NCBI GenBank assembly: GCA_009684525.1
Contig: WKKR01000003.1
Location: forward strand, 248,001 to 312,000
Direction of reading: 5' to 3'
Length of the DNA: 64,000 nucleotides
DNA from: Geobacter sp.
Lineage (GTDB): Bacteria; Desulfobacterota; Desulfuromonadia; Geobacterales; DSM-12255
Position numbers and translations under genes: made by a program. Below, piece by piece: positions 25,775 through 34,664 of this stretch. Positions within the stretch are counted from its first letter, which is position 1. Each line of letters begins with the position of its first letter. A model generated the notes under the pieces. It was given only the letters and a program-made list of their open reading frames with translations. It was not told where the DNA came from and searched no databases.

Positions 25775-27025
25775 ATGGTGCATGGAGAAGCCTGGACCGT
25801 CAAGGAACTGTTCGTCTATCCCAATGAGTATATCTACTGGACTATCCAGATTGTCATGTATCCGTTCATGACCGGCCTGGTAGCCGGCGCGTTCGTCCTT
25901 TCCTCGCTCTACCATGTCTTTGGGGTGAAGCAGCTGAAAGAGATCGCCCGTTTTTCCCTGGTTTTCTCCTTTGCGCTGTTGCCGGTAGCCATGATGCCGC
26001 TCCTGTTGCATCTCCAGTTTCCGCTCCGTGGCATCGAGGTCATGCTGACTCCCCATTTTACGTCGGCGATCGCCGCATTCGGCATCGTCTTCACCTCCTA
26101 TGGGATGATCGTCGCGTCGGAGCTCTGGTTTGTCTATCGCCGCTATTTTGTCGAGACGGCCCTGGATCTCCGCAAGGCAACACAGCGAGGAGTTACGCAG
26201 CAGGCACGCTATCTGCTCTATTCGCTCCTGACACTCGGGGCGTGGGATATCGGTGAACATGCATTGGAGAAGGATGAGCGGGCAGTGAAGATGCTGGCCG
26301 GGCTCGGAATTCCGGTAGCGTGCTTTCTCCATGGCTATGCCGGGTTCATCTTCGGGTCGGTCAAGGCCAATGCACTCTGGATGACCCCTCTGATGCCGGT
26401 CATCTTTATCTGCTCCGCCGTGGTGTCGGGTATCGCCCTCTGCATCATTACCTATATCGCCACCATGGAGCTTCGAACCCTGCGGGCACGCAAGCGACAG
26501 CAGCGTCCGGAATCTGGTGCTGACACGGAGATGCAGAGCAACGAGATACAGGTCGTCACCATGACCTCCCGCTATCTTCTCATGTTCCTGGTGCTGGCCA
26601 TCACCCTGGAGCTGCTCGATCTGATCTTCCGCGGCTATACTGCCGTGAAATCATGGGATATCCTGCGCAGCGTCATCTATGGCAAGGACTTCGTCAACAT
26701 CTTCGTCATCCAGTACGGTCTGGGCAATCTGTTGCCGTTCATTCTGCTCCTCCTGCCGCGTCTGACCATCCGGCGGACAGTTGCGGGTACTCTCCTGGTG
26801 CTTCTCGGTGTCTTCATGATGCGCTGGAATGTCGTAATCGGCGGCCAGGCATTCTCCTCATCGTTTGCCGGATTTATGCACTACCACCTGCCGATCTGGC
26901 CTGAAAGCCTGGAGACTTTCAAAGAAGGGCTGGCTGGTGCCCTGCTGGTGGCAGCGACCCCGTTCGTCCTTTTCTGGGGGCTCTGTAAAATACTGCCGGT
27001 CTTCCCTGTTGATGAATCCCGCTAG
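25775..27025 (+). CDS. NrfD/PsrC-family membrane subunit, CbcU-like
   Basis: Polytopic membrane protein of 416 residues with about ten hydrophobic helices, typical of NrfD/PsrC subunits that bind menaquinol. It begins MVHGEAWTVKELFVYPNEYIYW, where the N-terminal region resembles other NrfD proteins, and carries helix segments such as YPFMTGLVAGAFVLSSL. GGGGAGGG precedes the ATG. With the two genes before it, it would form a menaquinol:cytochrome c oxidoreductase of the CbcSTU type. Physiological direction (quinol oxidation towards extracellular acceptors) is inferred from Geobacter biology and from imcH next door. Confidence 0.88.
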   Translation: MVHGEAWTVKELFVYPNEYIYWTIQIVMYPFMTGLVAGAFVLSSLYHVFGVKQLKEIARFSLVFSFALLPVAMMPLLLHLQFPLRGIEVMLTPHFTSAIAAFGIVFTSYGMIVASELWFVYRRYFVETALDLRKATQRGVTQQARYLLYSLLTLGAWDIGEHALEKDERAVKMLAGLGIPVACFLHGYAGFIFGSVKANALWMTPLMPVIFICSAVVSGIALCIITYIATMELRTLRARKRQQRPESGADTEMQSNEIQVVTMTSRYLLMFLVLAITLELLDLIFRGYTAVKSWDILRSVIYGKDFVNIFVIQYGLGNLLPFILLLLPRLTIRRTVAGTLLVLLGVFMMRWNVVIGGQAFSSSFAGFMHYHLPIWPESLETFKEGLAGALLVAATPFVLFWGLCKILPVFPVDESR

Positions 27026-27205
27026 TTTCGGGTTCCGGGCGATTGCAGAGATCGGCACAGTGTAAAACGTCATTCTGTTGATTAACGCAACGTCTGTGGT
27101 ATGGTAAATAGATCCAAGGTCCGGGTGGTGTTGCCTCAGGTCATATTTCCTCTTTCGGGAAGGGCGTTGTCTCCCGAAGACTCCGGTCGGAAGGCAGGGG
27201 TGCCC

Positions 27206-27235
27206 TTGACAAGCTGCTTCGGCATCTGCTAGCTT
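27206..27235 (+). promoter_or_regulatory. Sigma70-type promoter of the class V aminotransferase
   Basis: TTGACA (27206-27211), 18 bases, TAGCTT (27230-27235), 54 bases before the ATG. Upstream, TTCGGGA and TCCCGAA (27154-27160 and 27172-27178) form a hairpin without a U-tract. Confidence 0.5.
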
Positions 27236-27288
27236 TTGCCATTCAGCCGTAGCGGTCAGGGCGGACTTTACCTGGACAAGGAGCAGCC

Positions 27289-28359
27289 ATGCACAAGAAA
27301 CTTTTCATCCCGGGACCGGTGGAGGTCGCACCGGAAATCCTGCAGGCGATGGCCATGCCGATGGTGGGTCATCGGATGCCGGAGTACGCAGTCGTACACA
27401 AGCGGGTCAAGGAGAACCTCAAGCGTCTTCTGTTCACGGAGTCGAGGGTATTTCTGGCCACCTCCAGCGCATTCGGGGTCATGGAGGGGGCGGTTCGCAA
27501 CCTGGTGGCCAAGAGATGCGCCAACTTCTGCAACGGGGCCTTTTCGGACAAGTGGCACGATGTGACTCGGCGCTGCGGCAAGGAGGCAGATGCCGTGAAG
27601 GTTGCCTGGGGGCAGCCCATAACCCCCGAACTGGTTGAGCAGACCTTGTCCAGCGGCAGGTACGATGCCATCACCCTGATTCACAACGAGACCTCGACCG
27701 GTGTCATGTCACCGCTGCCCGAGATTGCAGAGGTGCTCAGGCGCTATCCGGATGTCGTCTCCATCATCGATACGGTCTCCTCCATGAGTGCCCTGAAGAT
27801 CCCGGTGGACGAACTCGGGATCGACTGCTGCATCTTCGGAGTCCAGAAGGCGCTGGCTCTGCCTCCCGGACTGGCGGTCTTCACTGCCAGCACCAGGGCG
27901 CTCGAACGGGCAAACGGGGTGGAAGGGCGCGGCTATTATTTCGATTTTCTCGAATTCGCCGCAGCGGATGAAAAGGACAATACCCCGTCTACGCCGTGCA
28001 TCTCCCAGATCTATGCGTTGGACAGGCAGCTCGAACGAATCTTTGCCGAAGGACTCGAAAGTCGTTGGGCTCGCCACAAGGCATTGGCGGAGCGTGTGCG
28101 GTCATGGGTCGCTGACAGGGGCTATGGATTCTTCCCTGATGAGCCATACCGCTCGCTGACCCTTACCTGCGGCAGGAATACAAAAGGGACAGATCTGTCT
28201 GCCCTGAAGAAGAAGCTCGGCGCGGCAGGGTTTGCATTCGACGACGGCTATGGAAAAATCAAGGGTGAAACATTCCGGATCGCCCACATGGGTGATATGC
28301 AGATGACGGATATCGAGGAGTATCTGGCCGCGATTGACCGGGCACTTGCCGAGTTGTGA
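27289..28359 (+). CDS. Class V aminotransferase (alanine/serine-glyoxylate type)
   Basis: PLP-dependent enzyme of 356 residues. The N-terminal FIPGPVEVAPEILQAM and GHRMPEY block, the TSSAFGVMEGAVRN phosphate-binding region, and the PLP lysine in FGVQKALALPPG (about residue 190) identify the alanine-glyoxylate/serine-pyruvate family; phosphoserine aminotransferase-like members of this class share the motifs. It likely interconverts serine or alanine with glyoxylate or pyruvate. AAGGAG precedes the start. It appears monocistronic; a hairpin TTGCCCGG/CCGGGCAA lies at 28376-28396 after the stop. Confidence 0.88.
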   Translation: MHKKLFIPGPVEVAPEILQAMAMPMVGHRMPEYAVVHKRVKENLKRLLFTESRVFLATSSAFGVMEGAVRNLVAKRCANFCNGAFSDKWHDVTRRCGKEADAVKVAWGQPITPELVEQTLSSGRYDAITLIHNETSTGVMSPLPEIAEVLRRYPDVVSIIDTVSSMSALKIPVDELGIDCCIFGVQKALALPPGLAVFTASTRALERANGVEGRGYYFDFLEFAAADEKDNTPSTPCISQIYALDRQLERIFAEGLESRWARHKALAERVRSWVADRGYGFFPDEPYRSLTLTCGRNTKGTDLSALKKKLGAAGFAFDDGYGKIKGETFRIAHMGDMQMTDIEEYLAAIDRALAEL

Positions 28360-28494
28360 CGCTACGGAGCGTAGATTGCCCGGACTGGCCGGGCAATGGC
28401 GGCAAACTCCCGGGGATGACCCTGGCTCGTGCACGTCCGGAGCCAGCAGTGCCGGCAGTGAGTAAAACGATCTTTTGCAAAGGGAGAACCGAAG

Positions 28495-28680
28495 ATGAAA
28501 TGTCCGAATTGTGGTGGCAGGGATGCAGTGGAGATAGACCTTCACTCCGAGGGTTTTTCGGCCGAAACGTCACCGGTAAAGGAGTGCGGCACCTGTGGCC
28601 TGGTCTGGAGGATAAAGGTGGTCGGCGGGCAGAATGAAGTGGATATCATCAAGCCGGCAGGAAAAACGACATCTTCCTGA
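28495..28680 (+). CDS. Small zinc-ribbon protein
   Basis: Sixty-one residues with CPNC at 3-6 and CGTC at 31-34, a two-knuckle zinc ribbon, and a basic C-terminus. AGGGAGAA precedes the ATG. No function is known for this arrangement; nucleic-acid binding or a structural zinc module is plausible. It may share the transcript of the aminotransferase 135 bp upstream. Confidence 0.7.
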   Translation: MKCPNCGGRDAVEIDLHSEGFSAETSPVKECGTCGLVWRIKVVGGQNEVDIIKPAGKTTSS

Positions 28681-28799
28681 CATCCGGCAGGTCTGGACTG
28701 CGGTTGTACGTCAGGTAAGGAAAACCGGTGGATCTGCGCCTTCATTGGGCTGCGGCAGCAGCACCGGGCAGAGGATTGTCTTGTGAGCCCATGGACCGA

Positions 28800-28991
28800 T
28801 CATTCCCGCCAGGAAATGCACTGGACCGGGCATCCGTCTATGGCCTCCTGGATCTCTTTTTCGCTGGCGCCAGCGGAGTCGTAGCACTCGGATTTCGACG
28901 CATCGTCAAATCTGAAAACGCCGGGGCAGACTGAAACGCACAGCCCGCAGCTGATACATGATTCCTTGTCAACCCAGGGGTATTTCGCCAT
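28800..28991 (-). CDS. Single-cluster [4Fe-4S] ferredoxin
   Basis: A 63-residue ferredoxin: CISCGLCVSVCPGVF supplies three of the ligands plus a fourth from the later CPVQC. The pattern is that of monocluster ferredoxins (Thermotoga/Desulfovibrio type), soluble low-potential electron carriers. I start at MAKYPWVDKES, which has AGGAGG nine bases upstream. Transcribed away from the pckG leader; its partner enzyme is unknown. Confidence 0.9.
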   Translation of the reverse strand: MAKYPWVDKESCISCGLCVSVCPGVFRFDDASKSECYDSAGASEKEIQEAIDGCPVQCISWRE

Positions 28992-29090
28992 TGTTTCGGC
29001 CTCCTTGTTATACATAAGGTTGCAGCCATTGTAGCAGGTCGTCATATGCTGTCAATTTCGGGAACTGAGCGTATTCTCTGTAATTTTATC

Positions 29091-29131
29091 TTGCTTTTAG
29101 AAAATGCTGTGATATTTTAGTTGAACTAAAA
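29091..29131 (+). promoter_or_regulatory. Candidate pckG promoter with a palindromic operator
   Basis: TTGCTT (29091-29096), 16 bases, TATTTT (29113-29118). Overlapping the -10 and likely start point is a perfect inverted repeat of 8 bp, TTTTAGTTGAACTAAAA (29115-29131), well placed for a repressor. Confidence 0.45.
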
Positions 29132-29139
29132 AACGCTCG

Positions 29140-29619
29140 AAGGGGAGAATAGTAAGAAAACATGGCATCCCGACGGTGCGGGACCCGAGGAGGAGGTTGC
29201 GGAATGACGGCCATGGTTTGTCCGACCATGCAGCTCGCTACCGCGAACCGGGAGCCCCTGGTTCCGAACCACGAGGTGAGTCAACCTTCTGACTCCCGGG
29301 CAGCTGGGGCTCCAATCGCAGCTTTCCGGTGTTTTCAGCCGGTCGGGCAGAGCCGGTTCGAGGATGCAAGGAAATCACTGGACGATCGATCCTCTTGCCC
29401 CTCGCAAAGCTCTGCTTCATGTGACAAGTTGATGTCTCTCCGTTCCTCCGTCTCTTCCGCCTTCTCCCTTCGATTCGAGCACCGCGCCTTGTGTGTGCGT
29501 GCTCATCCTGACTCCGGACGGTTCATCGTTTTCTCATCCAGTTCCAGAGCAGTGTCTGGGCGTTTTGAAGTGCCAACGCGGTTACATAAAAATCCTAATG
29601 ACGTGGGGAGGAGTTTGGA
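29140..29619 (+). other. Long structured leader of pckG
   Basis: About 480 bases between the candidate promoter and pckG with no convincing protein. Local structure is dense: TCCCG/CGGGA hairpin (29167-29183), an 8-bp helix GGAGCCCC/GGGGCTCC (29250-29257 with 29306-29313) enclosing a hairpin GAGTCA/TGACTC (29278-29295), and a repeated AGCCGGT further on. A Ser-rich open frame (ATG at 29162 or 29204) overlaps the pckG start by four bases but resembles nothing known. It may be a cis-regulatory RNA or a leader frame coupling translation. Confidence 0.4.
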
Positions 29620-31476
29620 ATGAGTTATGAGGTCCCGAAGAACGAGCAGCTCTTGAAGTGGGTGGAAGAGGTTTCAGCTCTATGCGAGCCTGAAAGAATT
29701 CACTGGTGTGATGGTTCGCAGGAGGAGTACGACGAACTGTGCAATCTGCTTGTTGCATCCGGGACCTTCAAGAAGCTGAATCCCGAGAAAAGGCCCAACA
29801 GCTATCTTGCCTGGTCCGATCCGATCGACGTTGCCCGCGTCGAAGACCGTACCTTCATCTGCAGCCTTTCCAAGCATGATGCCGGGCCGACCAACAACTG
29901 GATGCATCCCAAGGAGATGAAAGAGACCCTGCATAAGCTCTTCAAAGGGTGCATGCGCGGCAGAACCATGTATATCATCCCGTTCAGCATGGGGCCGCTG
30001 GGATCCAACATCGCCAAGATCGGCGTGGAGATTTCTGATTCCCCTTATGTTGCCGCCAACATGCGGATCATGACCCGCATGGGCAGGGCGGTTTTGGATG
30101 TCCTCGGCAAGGACGGCGAATTTGTCCCCTGCGTCCATTCGGTCGGCGCGCCGTTGCAGCCGGGCCAGAAGGATGTCTCCTGGCCCTGCAACAAGGAAAA
30201 ATATATCGTCCACTTCCCTGAAGAGCGCGCCATCTGGTCGTTCGGCAGCGGTTACGGCGGCAACGCCCTGCTCGGCAAGAAATGCCTGGCTCTGCGCATC
30301 GCCTCCAAGATCGGCCTGGACGAAGGGTGGCTGGCCGAGCATATGCTGATCCTCGGGGTCGAGTCTCCGGATGGAGAAAAGACCTATGTCGGCGCGGCCT
30401 TCCCCAGCGCGTGCGGCAAGACTAACTTCGCCATGCTGATCCCCCCCAAGCCGTTCCAGGAAAAGGGGTGGAAGGTGACCACCATCGGCGACGATATCGC
30501 CTGGATCAAGCCGGCCGCGGACGGTCAGGTCTATGCCATCAACCCCGAATACGGGTACTTCGGCGTGGCCCCCGGCACCAACGTCAAGACCAATCCCAAT
30601 GCCATGGCCTCCTGCGCCGCCAATACCATCTTCACCAACGTTGCCCTGACCGAGGATGGCGATGTCTGGTGGGAAGGAATGACCGACGAGCCGCCGGCAA
30701 AGCTGACCGACTGGCAGGGGAACGAATGGACCCCCGGTTGCGGCCGTCCTGCCGCTCACCCCAATGCCCGCTTTACCTCGCCCGCTTTCCAGTGCCCGTC
30801 CATCGACCCGGACTGGGAAAATCCCAAGGGGGTGCCGATCAGCGCCTTTATCTTCGGGGGTCGCCGCAAGAATACCATTCCGCTGGTCTATCAGGCCTTC
30901 AACTGGAGCTATGGGGTTTACCTTGCCGCCACGCTCGGTTCGGAAACCACGGCAGCCGCTGTCGGCGCCACGGGCAACGTCCGTCGCGATCCCTTTGCCA
31001 TGCTCCCCTTCTGCGGTTACCACATGGCCGATTACTTTGCCCACTGGCTGCAGTTCGGACGTTCCATTGCCAAGCCGCCCCGTATCTTCAGCGTCAACTG
31101 GTTCCGGAAGGACGAGAACGGCAAGTTCCTCTGGCCGGGGTATGGCGATAACATGCGGGTGCTGAAGTGGATCGTCGACCGCGTGCAGGGGCATGCCGGG
31201 GCCGTGGAAAGCCCACTGGGCTGGATGCCCCGCTACGACGACATGGAGTGGGACGGACTGAACCTGAGCCGCGAGCAGTTTAACGAACTGACGTCCGTTG
31301 ATCGCGATATGTGGAAGGACGAGGTCCTCTCCCACGAGGAGCTGTTCGTCAAGATGTACGATCGCCTCCCCAAGGAATTCCTCCATATGCGGGAACTGAT
31401 CCTCTCCAGCCTCTGGCGTTCGCCCGAGCACTGGGAGCAGATCGGCGATGTCCATCCCGAGGGGTGGAATGAGTAA
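29620..31476 (+). CDS. pckG: Phosphoenolpyruvate carboxykinase (GTP)
   Basis: Converts oxaloacetate and GTP to phosphoenolpyruvate, CO2 and GDP, the gluconeogenic entry. The 618-residue protein has GTP-family hallmarks: the P-loop FPSACGKTN (about residues 260-268), the mobile-loop and Mn-binding region with [10 protein letters not shown], and [26 protein letters not shown] precedes the ATG. Unusually, the unrelated ATP-dependent enzyme follows 205 bp downstream on the same strand. Confidence 0.97.
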   Translation: MSYEVPKNEQLLKWVEEVSALCEPERIHWCDGSQEEYDELCNLLVASGTFKKLNPEKRPNSYLAWSDPIDVARVEDRTFICSLSKHDAGPTNNWMHPKEMKETLHKLFKGCMRGRTMYIIPFSMGPLGSNIAKIGVEISDSPYVAANMRIMTRMGRAVLDVLGKDGEFVPCVHSVGAPLQPGQKDVSWPCNKEKYIVHFPEERAIWSFGSGYGGNALLGKKCLALRIASKIGLDEGWLAEHMLILGVESPDGEKTYVGAAFPSACGKTNFAMLIPPKPFQEKGWKVTTIGDDIAWIKPAADGQVYAINPEYGYFGVAPGTNVKTNPNAMASCAANTIFTNVALTEDGDVWWEGMTDEPPAKLTDWQGNEWTPGCGRPAAHPNARFTSPAFQCPSIDPDWENPKGVPISAFIFGGRRKNTIPLVYQAFNWSYGVYLAATLGSETTAAAVGATGNVRRDPFAMLPFCGYHMADYFAHWLQFGRSIAKPPRIFSVNWFRKDENGKFLWPGYGDNMRVLKWIVDRVQGHAGAVESPLGWMPRYDDMEWDGLNLSREQFNELTSVDRDMWKDEVLSHEELFVKMYDRLPKEFLHMRELILSSLWRSPEHWEQIGDVHPEGWNE

Positions 31477-31502
31477 GAACTGACATGAACTGTTGACAGT
31501 AT

Positions 31503-31604
31503 CCGTTCTGCGAGAGGTCTGGCAGAACGGAAACGGGTTGGCGGGAAACAGAAAAGGCTGGGCGACATTATCGGAGAATTTCGGGTGTTCGCCCGGCCTT
31601 TTCG
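31503..31604 (+). terminator. Two hairpins between the PEPCK genes
   Basis: First: CCGTTCTGC (31503-31511) with GCAGAACGG (31522-31530), no U-tract. Second: AAAAGGCTGGGCGA (from 31552) with TCGCCCGGCCTTTT, ending in T4, terminator-like. They should uncouple pckG from pckA. Confidence 0.6.
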
Positions 31605-31680
31605 CATAACAGGCCTCTGCAGGGCGATGGGGCCGTACAATGGTCGGGGTCAACTTTTCCACAACAGAGGAGATCTTGCG

Positions 31681-33273
31681 ATGAAATTGAACGACATTAC
31701 CCGTGGCACGGGGCTTGAAGAGCATGGCATCACCAACGCGAACCTCATCTACTGGACGCCGCCCACATCGGTGCTCTACGAGCAGATCGTCCGGCGTGGC
31801 GAAGGTCTGGTGACCCATCTCGGTGCGGTTGCGGTCAAGACCGGCCATTATACGGGGCGTGCTGCGAATGAGAAGTTCATTGTCGATGAGCCCTCCTGTC
31901 ACGATCATGTCAACTGGGGCAAGGTCAACCGGCCCTTCGATCCTGCCCGGTTCGAGGGACTCTACAAGCGGATGATGGCCTACCTGCACGGCAAGGACCT
32001 GTTCGTCCAGGACTGCTTTGCCGGTGCCAGCCCGGATCACCGCCTGCCGGTACGGATCATTACCGAGCGGGCCTGGCATTCTCTCTTTGCCCGCAACATG
32101 TTCGTCCGTGCCACCCCCGAAGAGCTGGAGACCCACAAGCCGGGATTCACCGTCATCGACATGCCCAGTTTTCACGCGGTCCCCTCGATTGACGGCACCA
32201 ACACCGAAACCTTCATCATCGTCAATTTCGCCAAACGGGTCATCATCATCGGCGGCACCAGTTATGCCGGCGAGATCAAGAAGTCGATCTTCACCATCCT
32301 CAATTACCTCCTTCCACATGACAAGCAGGTCATGTCCATGCACTGTTCCGCCAATGCGGGGGAGAAGGGCGATGTGGCCATATTCTTCGGGCTTTCGGGT
32401 ACCGGCAAGACCACACTCTCTGCCGACCCCCGGCGCAAGCTGATCGGCGACGACGAACATGGCTGGGACGACAAGGGGGTCTTCAATTTCGAGGGGGGCT
32501 GCTATGCCAAGATCATCAAGCTCTCCAAGGAGTCCGAACCGGAGATTTACGAGACCACCCGGCGGTTCGGCACCATTCTGGAGAATGTTGCCATCGACAC
32601 GGTCAGCCGGCGGATCGATCTCGACGACGATTCCTTCACGGAAAATACCCGGGCATCCTATCCCATCACCCATATCCCCAATATCATCAGGTCGGGCATG
32701 GGAGGGCATCCCACCACGATCATCATGCTGACCTGCGATGCCTTCGGCGTGCTTCCCCCCATAGCGAGGCTTTCTCCCGACCAGGCGATGTACCACTTCC
32801 TCTCCGGCTATACCGCCAAGGTGGCCGGAACCGAAGCCGGGATCACCGAACCGCAGGCAACCTTTTCCACCTGTTTCGGCGCGCCGTTCATGGCTCTGCA
32901 TCCATCCGTCTACGGAAACCTGCTCGGCAGGAAGATTGCCGACCACGCTGTCAACTGCTGGCTCGTCAATACCGGCTGGAGCGGCGGGGCATACGGCGTT
33001 GGCTCGCGGATGAAGATCTCCTACTCCCGTGCCCTGGTAAATGCGGCCATAGACGGGACCCTCGGCGAAGTCGACTATGAAAAGGACGCATTTTTCGGGC
33101 TCGATATCCCGAAGGTCTGTCCGGGCGTTCCGGCCGAGATCCTGAATCCGCGAAATACCTGGGCCGACAAGGCGAGTTACGACGAAATCGCTGCCGATCT
33201 TGTCGAACGGTTCCGCAAGAATTTCGAGCAGTACCGCTCTTCCGTGTCAGAGGCGGTGGCACGGGTGCTCTGA
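31681..33273 (+). CDS. pckA: Phosphoenolpyruvate carboxykinase (ATP)
   Basis: ATP-dependent PEPCK of 530 residues interconverting oxaloacetate and phosphoenolpyruvate. Family signatures: the early TGHYTGRAANEKF, P-loop GLSGTGKTTLS (about 237-247), GDDEHGWDDKGVFNFEGGCYAK and the C-terminal NTGWSGGAYGVG. The frame is open upstream from 31585, but only ATG 31681, with GAGGAG before it, gives a family-like N-terminus. With a GTP-dependent isoenzyme next to it, the two may work in opposite directions or under different energy states. Confidence 0.97.
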   Translation: MKLNDITRGTGLEEHGITNANLIYWTPPTSVLYEQIVRRGEGLVTHLGAVAVKTGHYTGRAANEKFIVDEPSCHDHVNWGKVNRPFDPARFEGLYKRMMAYLHGKDLFVQDCFAGASPDHRLPVRIITERAWHSLFARNMFVRATPEELETHKPGFTVIDMPSFHAVPSIDGTNTETFIIVNFAKRVIIIGGTSYAGEIKKSIFTILNYLLPHDKQVMSMHCSANAGEKGDVAIFFGLSGTGKTTLSADPRRKLIGDDEHGWDDKGVFNFEGGCYAKIIKLSKESEPEIYETTRRFGTILENVAIDTVSRRIDLDDDSFTENTRASYPITHIPNIIRSGMGGHPTTIIMLTCDAFGVLPPIARLSPDQAMYHFLSGYTAKVAGTEAGITEPQATFSTCFGAPFMALHPSVYGNLLGRKIADHAVNCWLVNTGWSGGAYGVGSRMKISYSRALVNAAIDGTLGEVDYEKDAFFGLDIPKVCPGVPAEILNPRNTWADKASYDEIAADLVERFRKNFEQYRSSVSEAVARVL

Positions 33274-33311
33274 TCCGCTGCCGCCGGTATCCCCGGCATA
33301 CCTGCTCCGAG

Positions 33312-33340
33312 AGGGATGGCACTGTGTCATCCCTTTTTTT
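33312..33340 (+). terminator. Intrinsic terminator after pckA
   Basis: AGGGATG (33312-33318) pairs with CATCCCT (33328-33334); the U-tract of seven T runs to 33340. The remaining bases to 33532 hold the hydrogenase promoter; TTGACA at 33446 and TATAAT at 33436 are seen but not in a proper pair. Confidence 0.85.
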
Positions 33341-33532
33341 ATGCCGGATACTGTCAGTCAGGTGTGGCAGGTCCCTGTTGCCGCATTGACGTTTGCCCGT
33401 GCATGGGCTGTCGGGGATGTCCGGACAGGAGGGTGTATAATTTTCTTGACAATGTATGAGAGTTCGAGAAAATGATAAAACAATAGTTTGAAATTCTCTG
33501 TCAACCGCAGTCTTGAGGAAGGGGGTTGTCGG

Positions 33533-34660
33533 ATGGCTCGGAAACAGGGCAGTGACACTGAAGCGACTAACGGTCTTGAATTTCAAGACAGCGTTTCTAC
33601 GCTTCTCGAGCGGCGGGGGGTTACACGCCGGGAGTTCATGAAGTTCTGTACCGCCATGTCTGCCGCACTGGCCCTTCCTCCGGCGTTTGCGCCGAGGATC
33701 GTCCGTGCGCTGGACGAGGTGAAGCGGCCGACCCTGGTATGGCTCGAATTCCAGAGCTGTACCGGCGATACCGAGGCCCTGTTGCGGGCCTCGAACCCGA
33801 CCGTGGCCGAGATCGTCCTCGACATCCTGTCCATCGACTATGCGGAGACGATCATGGCGGCGGCTGGCCATCTGGCCGAGGCGAACCTGGACAAGGTGGT
33901 CCGGGAGGAGAAGGGGACATACATCGCCGTGGTGGAGGGTTCCATCCCGATGAAGGATGATGGGATCTACTGCTGTATCGCCGGCCGGACGGCGCTGGAT
34001 CGCGCCCGTGAAGTCTGCGGTGGCGCCTTCGCGACCCTTGCCGTCGGCACTTGCGCCTCCTACGGCGGCATCCCCGCTGCCGCGCCCAATCCCACCGGCG
34101 CGGTGGGGGTCAAGGCGGCGGTGCCGAGCGCCACTGTGGTCAACCTGCCGGGGTGCCCCCTGAACGCCGACAACCTGACCGCAACCGTCGTCCATTTTCT
34201 GCTGTTCAAGAAGCTGCCCGCCACCGACGGCCTCGGCCGGCCGCTGTTCGCCTATGGCAAGCGGATACACGACAACTGCGAGCGCCGCCCCCATTTCGAT
34301 GCCGGCCAGTACGTGGAGGCCTGGGGAGACCAGGCACACCGCCACGGACACTGCCTCTACAAGATGGGGTGCAAGGGGCCGGAAACCTTCCACAACTGCC
34401 CGACGCAGCGCTACAACGACAAGACCAGCTGGCCCGTGGCTGCCGGGCATGGCTGCGCCGGCTGCTCGCAGCCGATGTTCTGGGATTCCATGACCCCGCT
34501 CTACAAGCGGCTTCCCAACGTGCCGGGATTCGGCATCGAGGCTACTGCCGACAAGATCGGTCTGGGGCTGGCCGTGGGGACCGCTGCTGCCTTTGGCGTT
34601 CACGGCGTGTTGAGCGCATTCCGCCGAGGCGACGATTCCGAAGGCGCAAAGGAGGATTGA
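33533..34660 (+). CDS. hyaA: [NiFe] hydrogenase small subunit, Hya type
   Basis: Electron-transfer subunit of a membrane-bound uptake hydrogenase, 375 residues. A Tat leader (RREFMKFC then a hydrophobic stretch ending near residue 60) sends the folded dimer to the periplasm. Cluster ligands are visible: SCTGDTE, GTCASYGG and GCPLN (proximal), HGHC...GCKGPETFHNCP (distal/medial) and GHGCAGCSQ. A C-terminal hydrophobic helix anchors it. GAGGAAGGGGG precedes the ATG. The operon order small-large-cytochrome b-protease matches Geobacter hyaSLBP, so the symbols here follow the E. coli scheme (Geobacter hyaS). Confidence 0.92.
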   Translation: MARKQGSDTEATNGLEFQDSVSTLLERRGVTRREFMKFCTAMSAALALPPAFAPRIVRALDEVKRPTLVWLEFQSCTGDTEALLRASNPTVAEIVLDILSIDYAETIMAAAGHLAEANLDKVVREEKGTYIAVVEGSIPMKDDGIYCCIAGRTALDRAREVCGGAFATLAVGTCASYGGIPAAAPNPTGAVGVKAAVPSATVVNLPGCPLNADNLTATVVHFLLFKKLPATDGLGRPLFAYGKRIHDNCERRPHFDAGQYVEAWGDQAHRHGHCLYKMGCKGPETFHNCPTQRYNDKTSWPVAAGHGCAGCSQPMFWDSMTPLYKRLPNVPGFGIEATADKIGLGLAVGTAAAFGVHGVLSAFRRGDDSEGAKED

Positions 34661-34664
34661 GGAG

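Noticed and set aside
29390-29420. GCAAAGC in the pckG leader as a GEMM cyclic dinucleotide riboswitch core
   Set aside because: The other conserved GEMM elements (GCAAACC block, GGGACGCAAAGCC context and tetraloop) are missing.
29162-29623. 153-codon open frame ending in a four-base overlap with pckG
   Set aside because: Composition is Ser/Arg-rich and unlike any protein I know, and the region is better explained as a structured leader; kept only as a note within that feature.
29680-32946. 1088-codon reverse frame opposite the PEPCK genes
   Set aside because: Antisense shadow of two well-identified GC-rich genes; no independent start signals or domains.
33436-33475. TATAAT and TTGACA as a hydrogenase promoter
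   Set aside because: The two hexamers are in the wrong order, and neither has a suitable partner at normal spacing.
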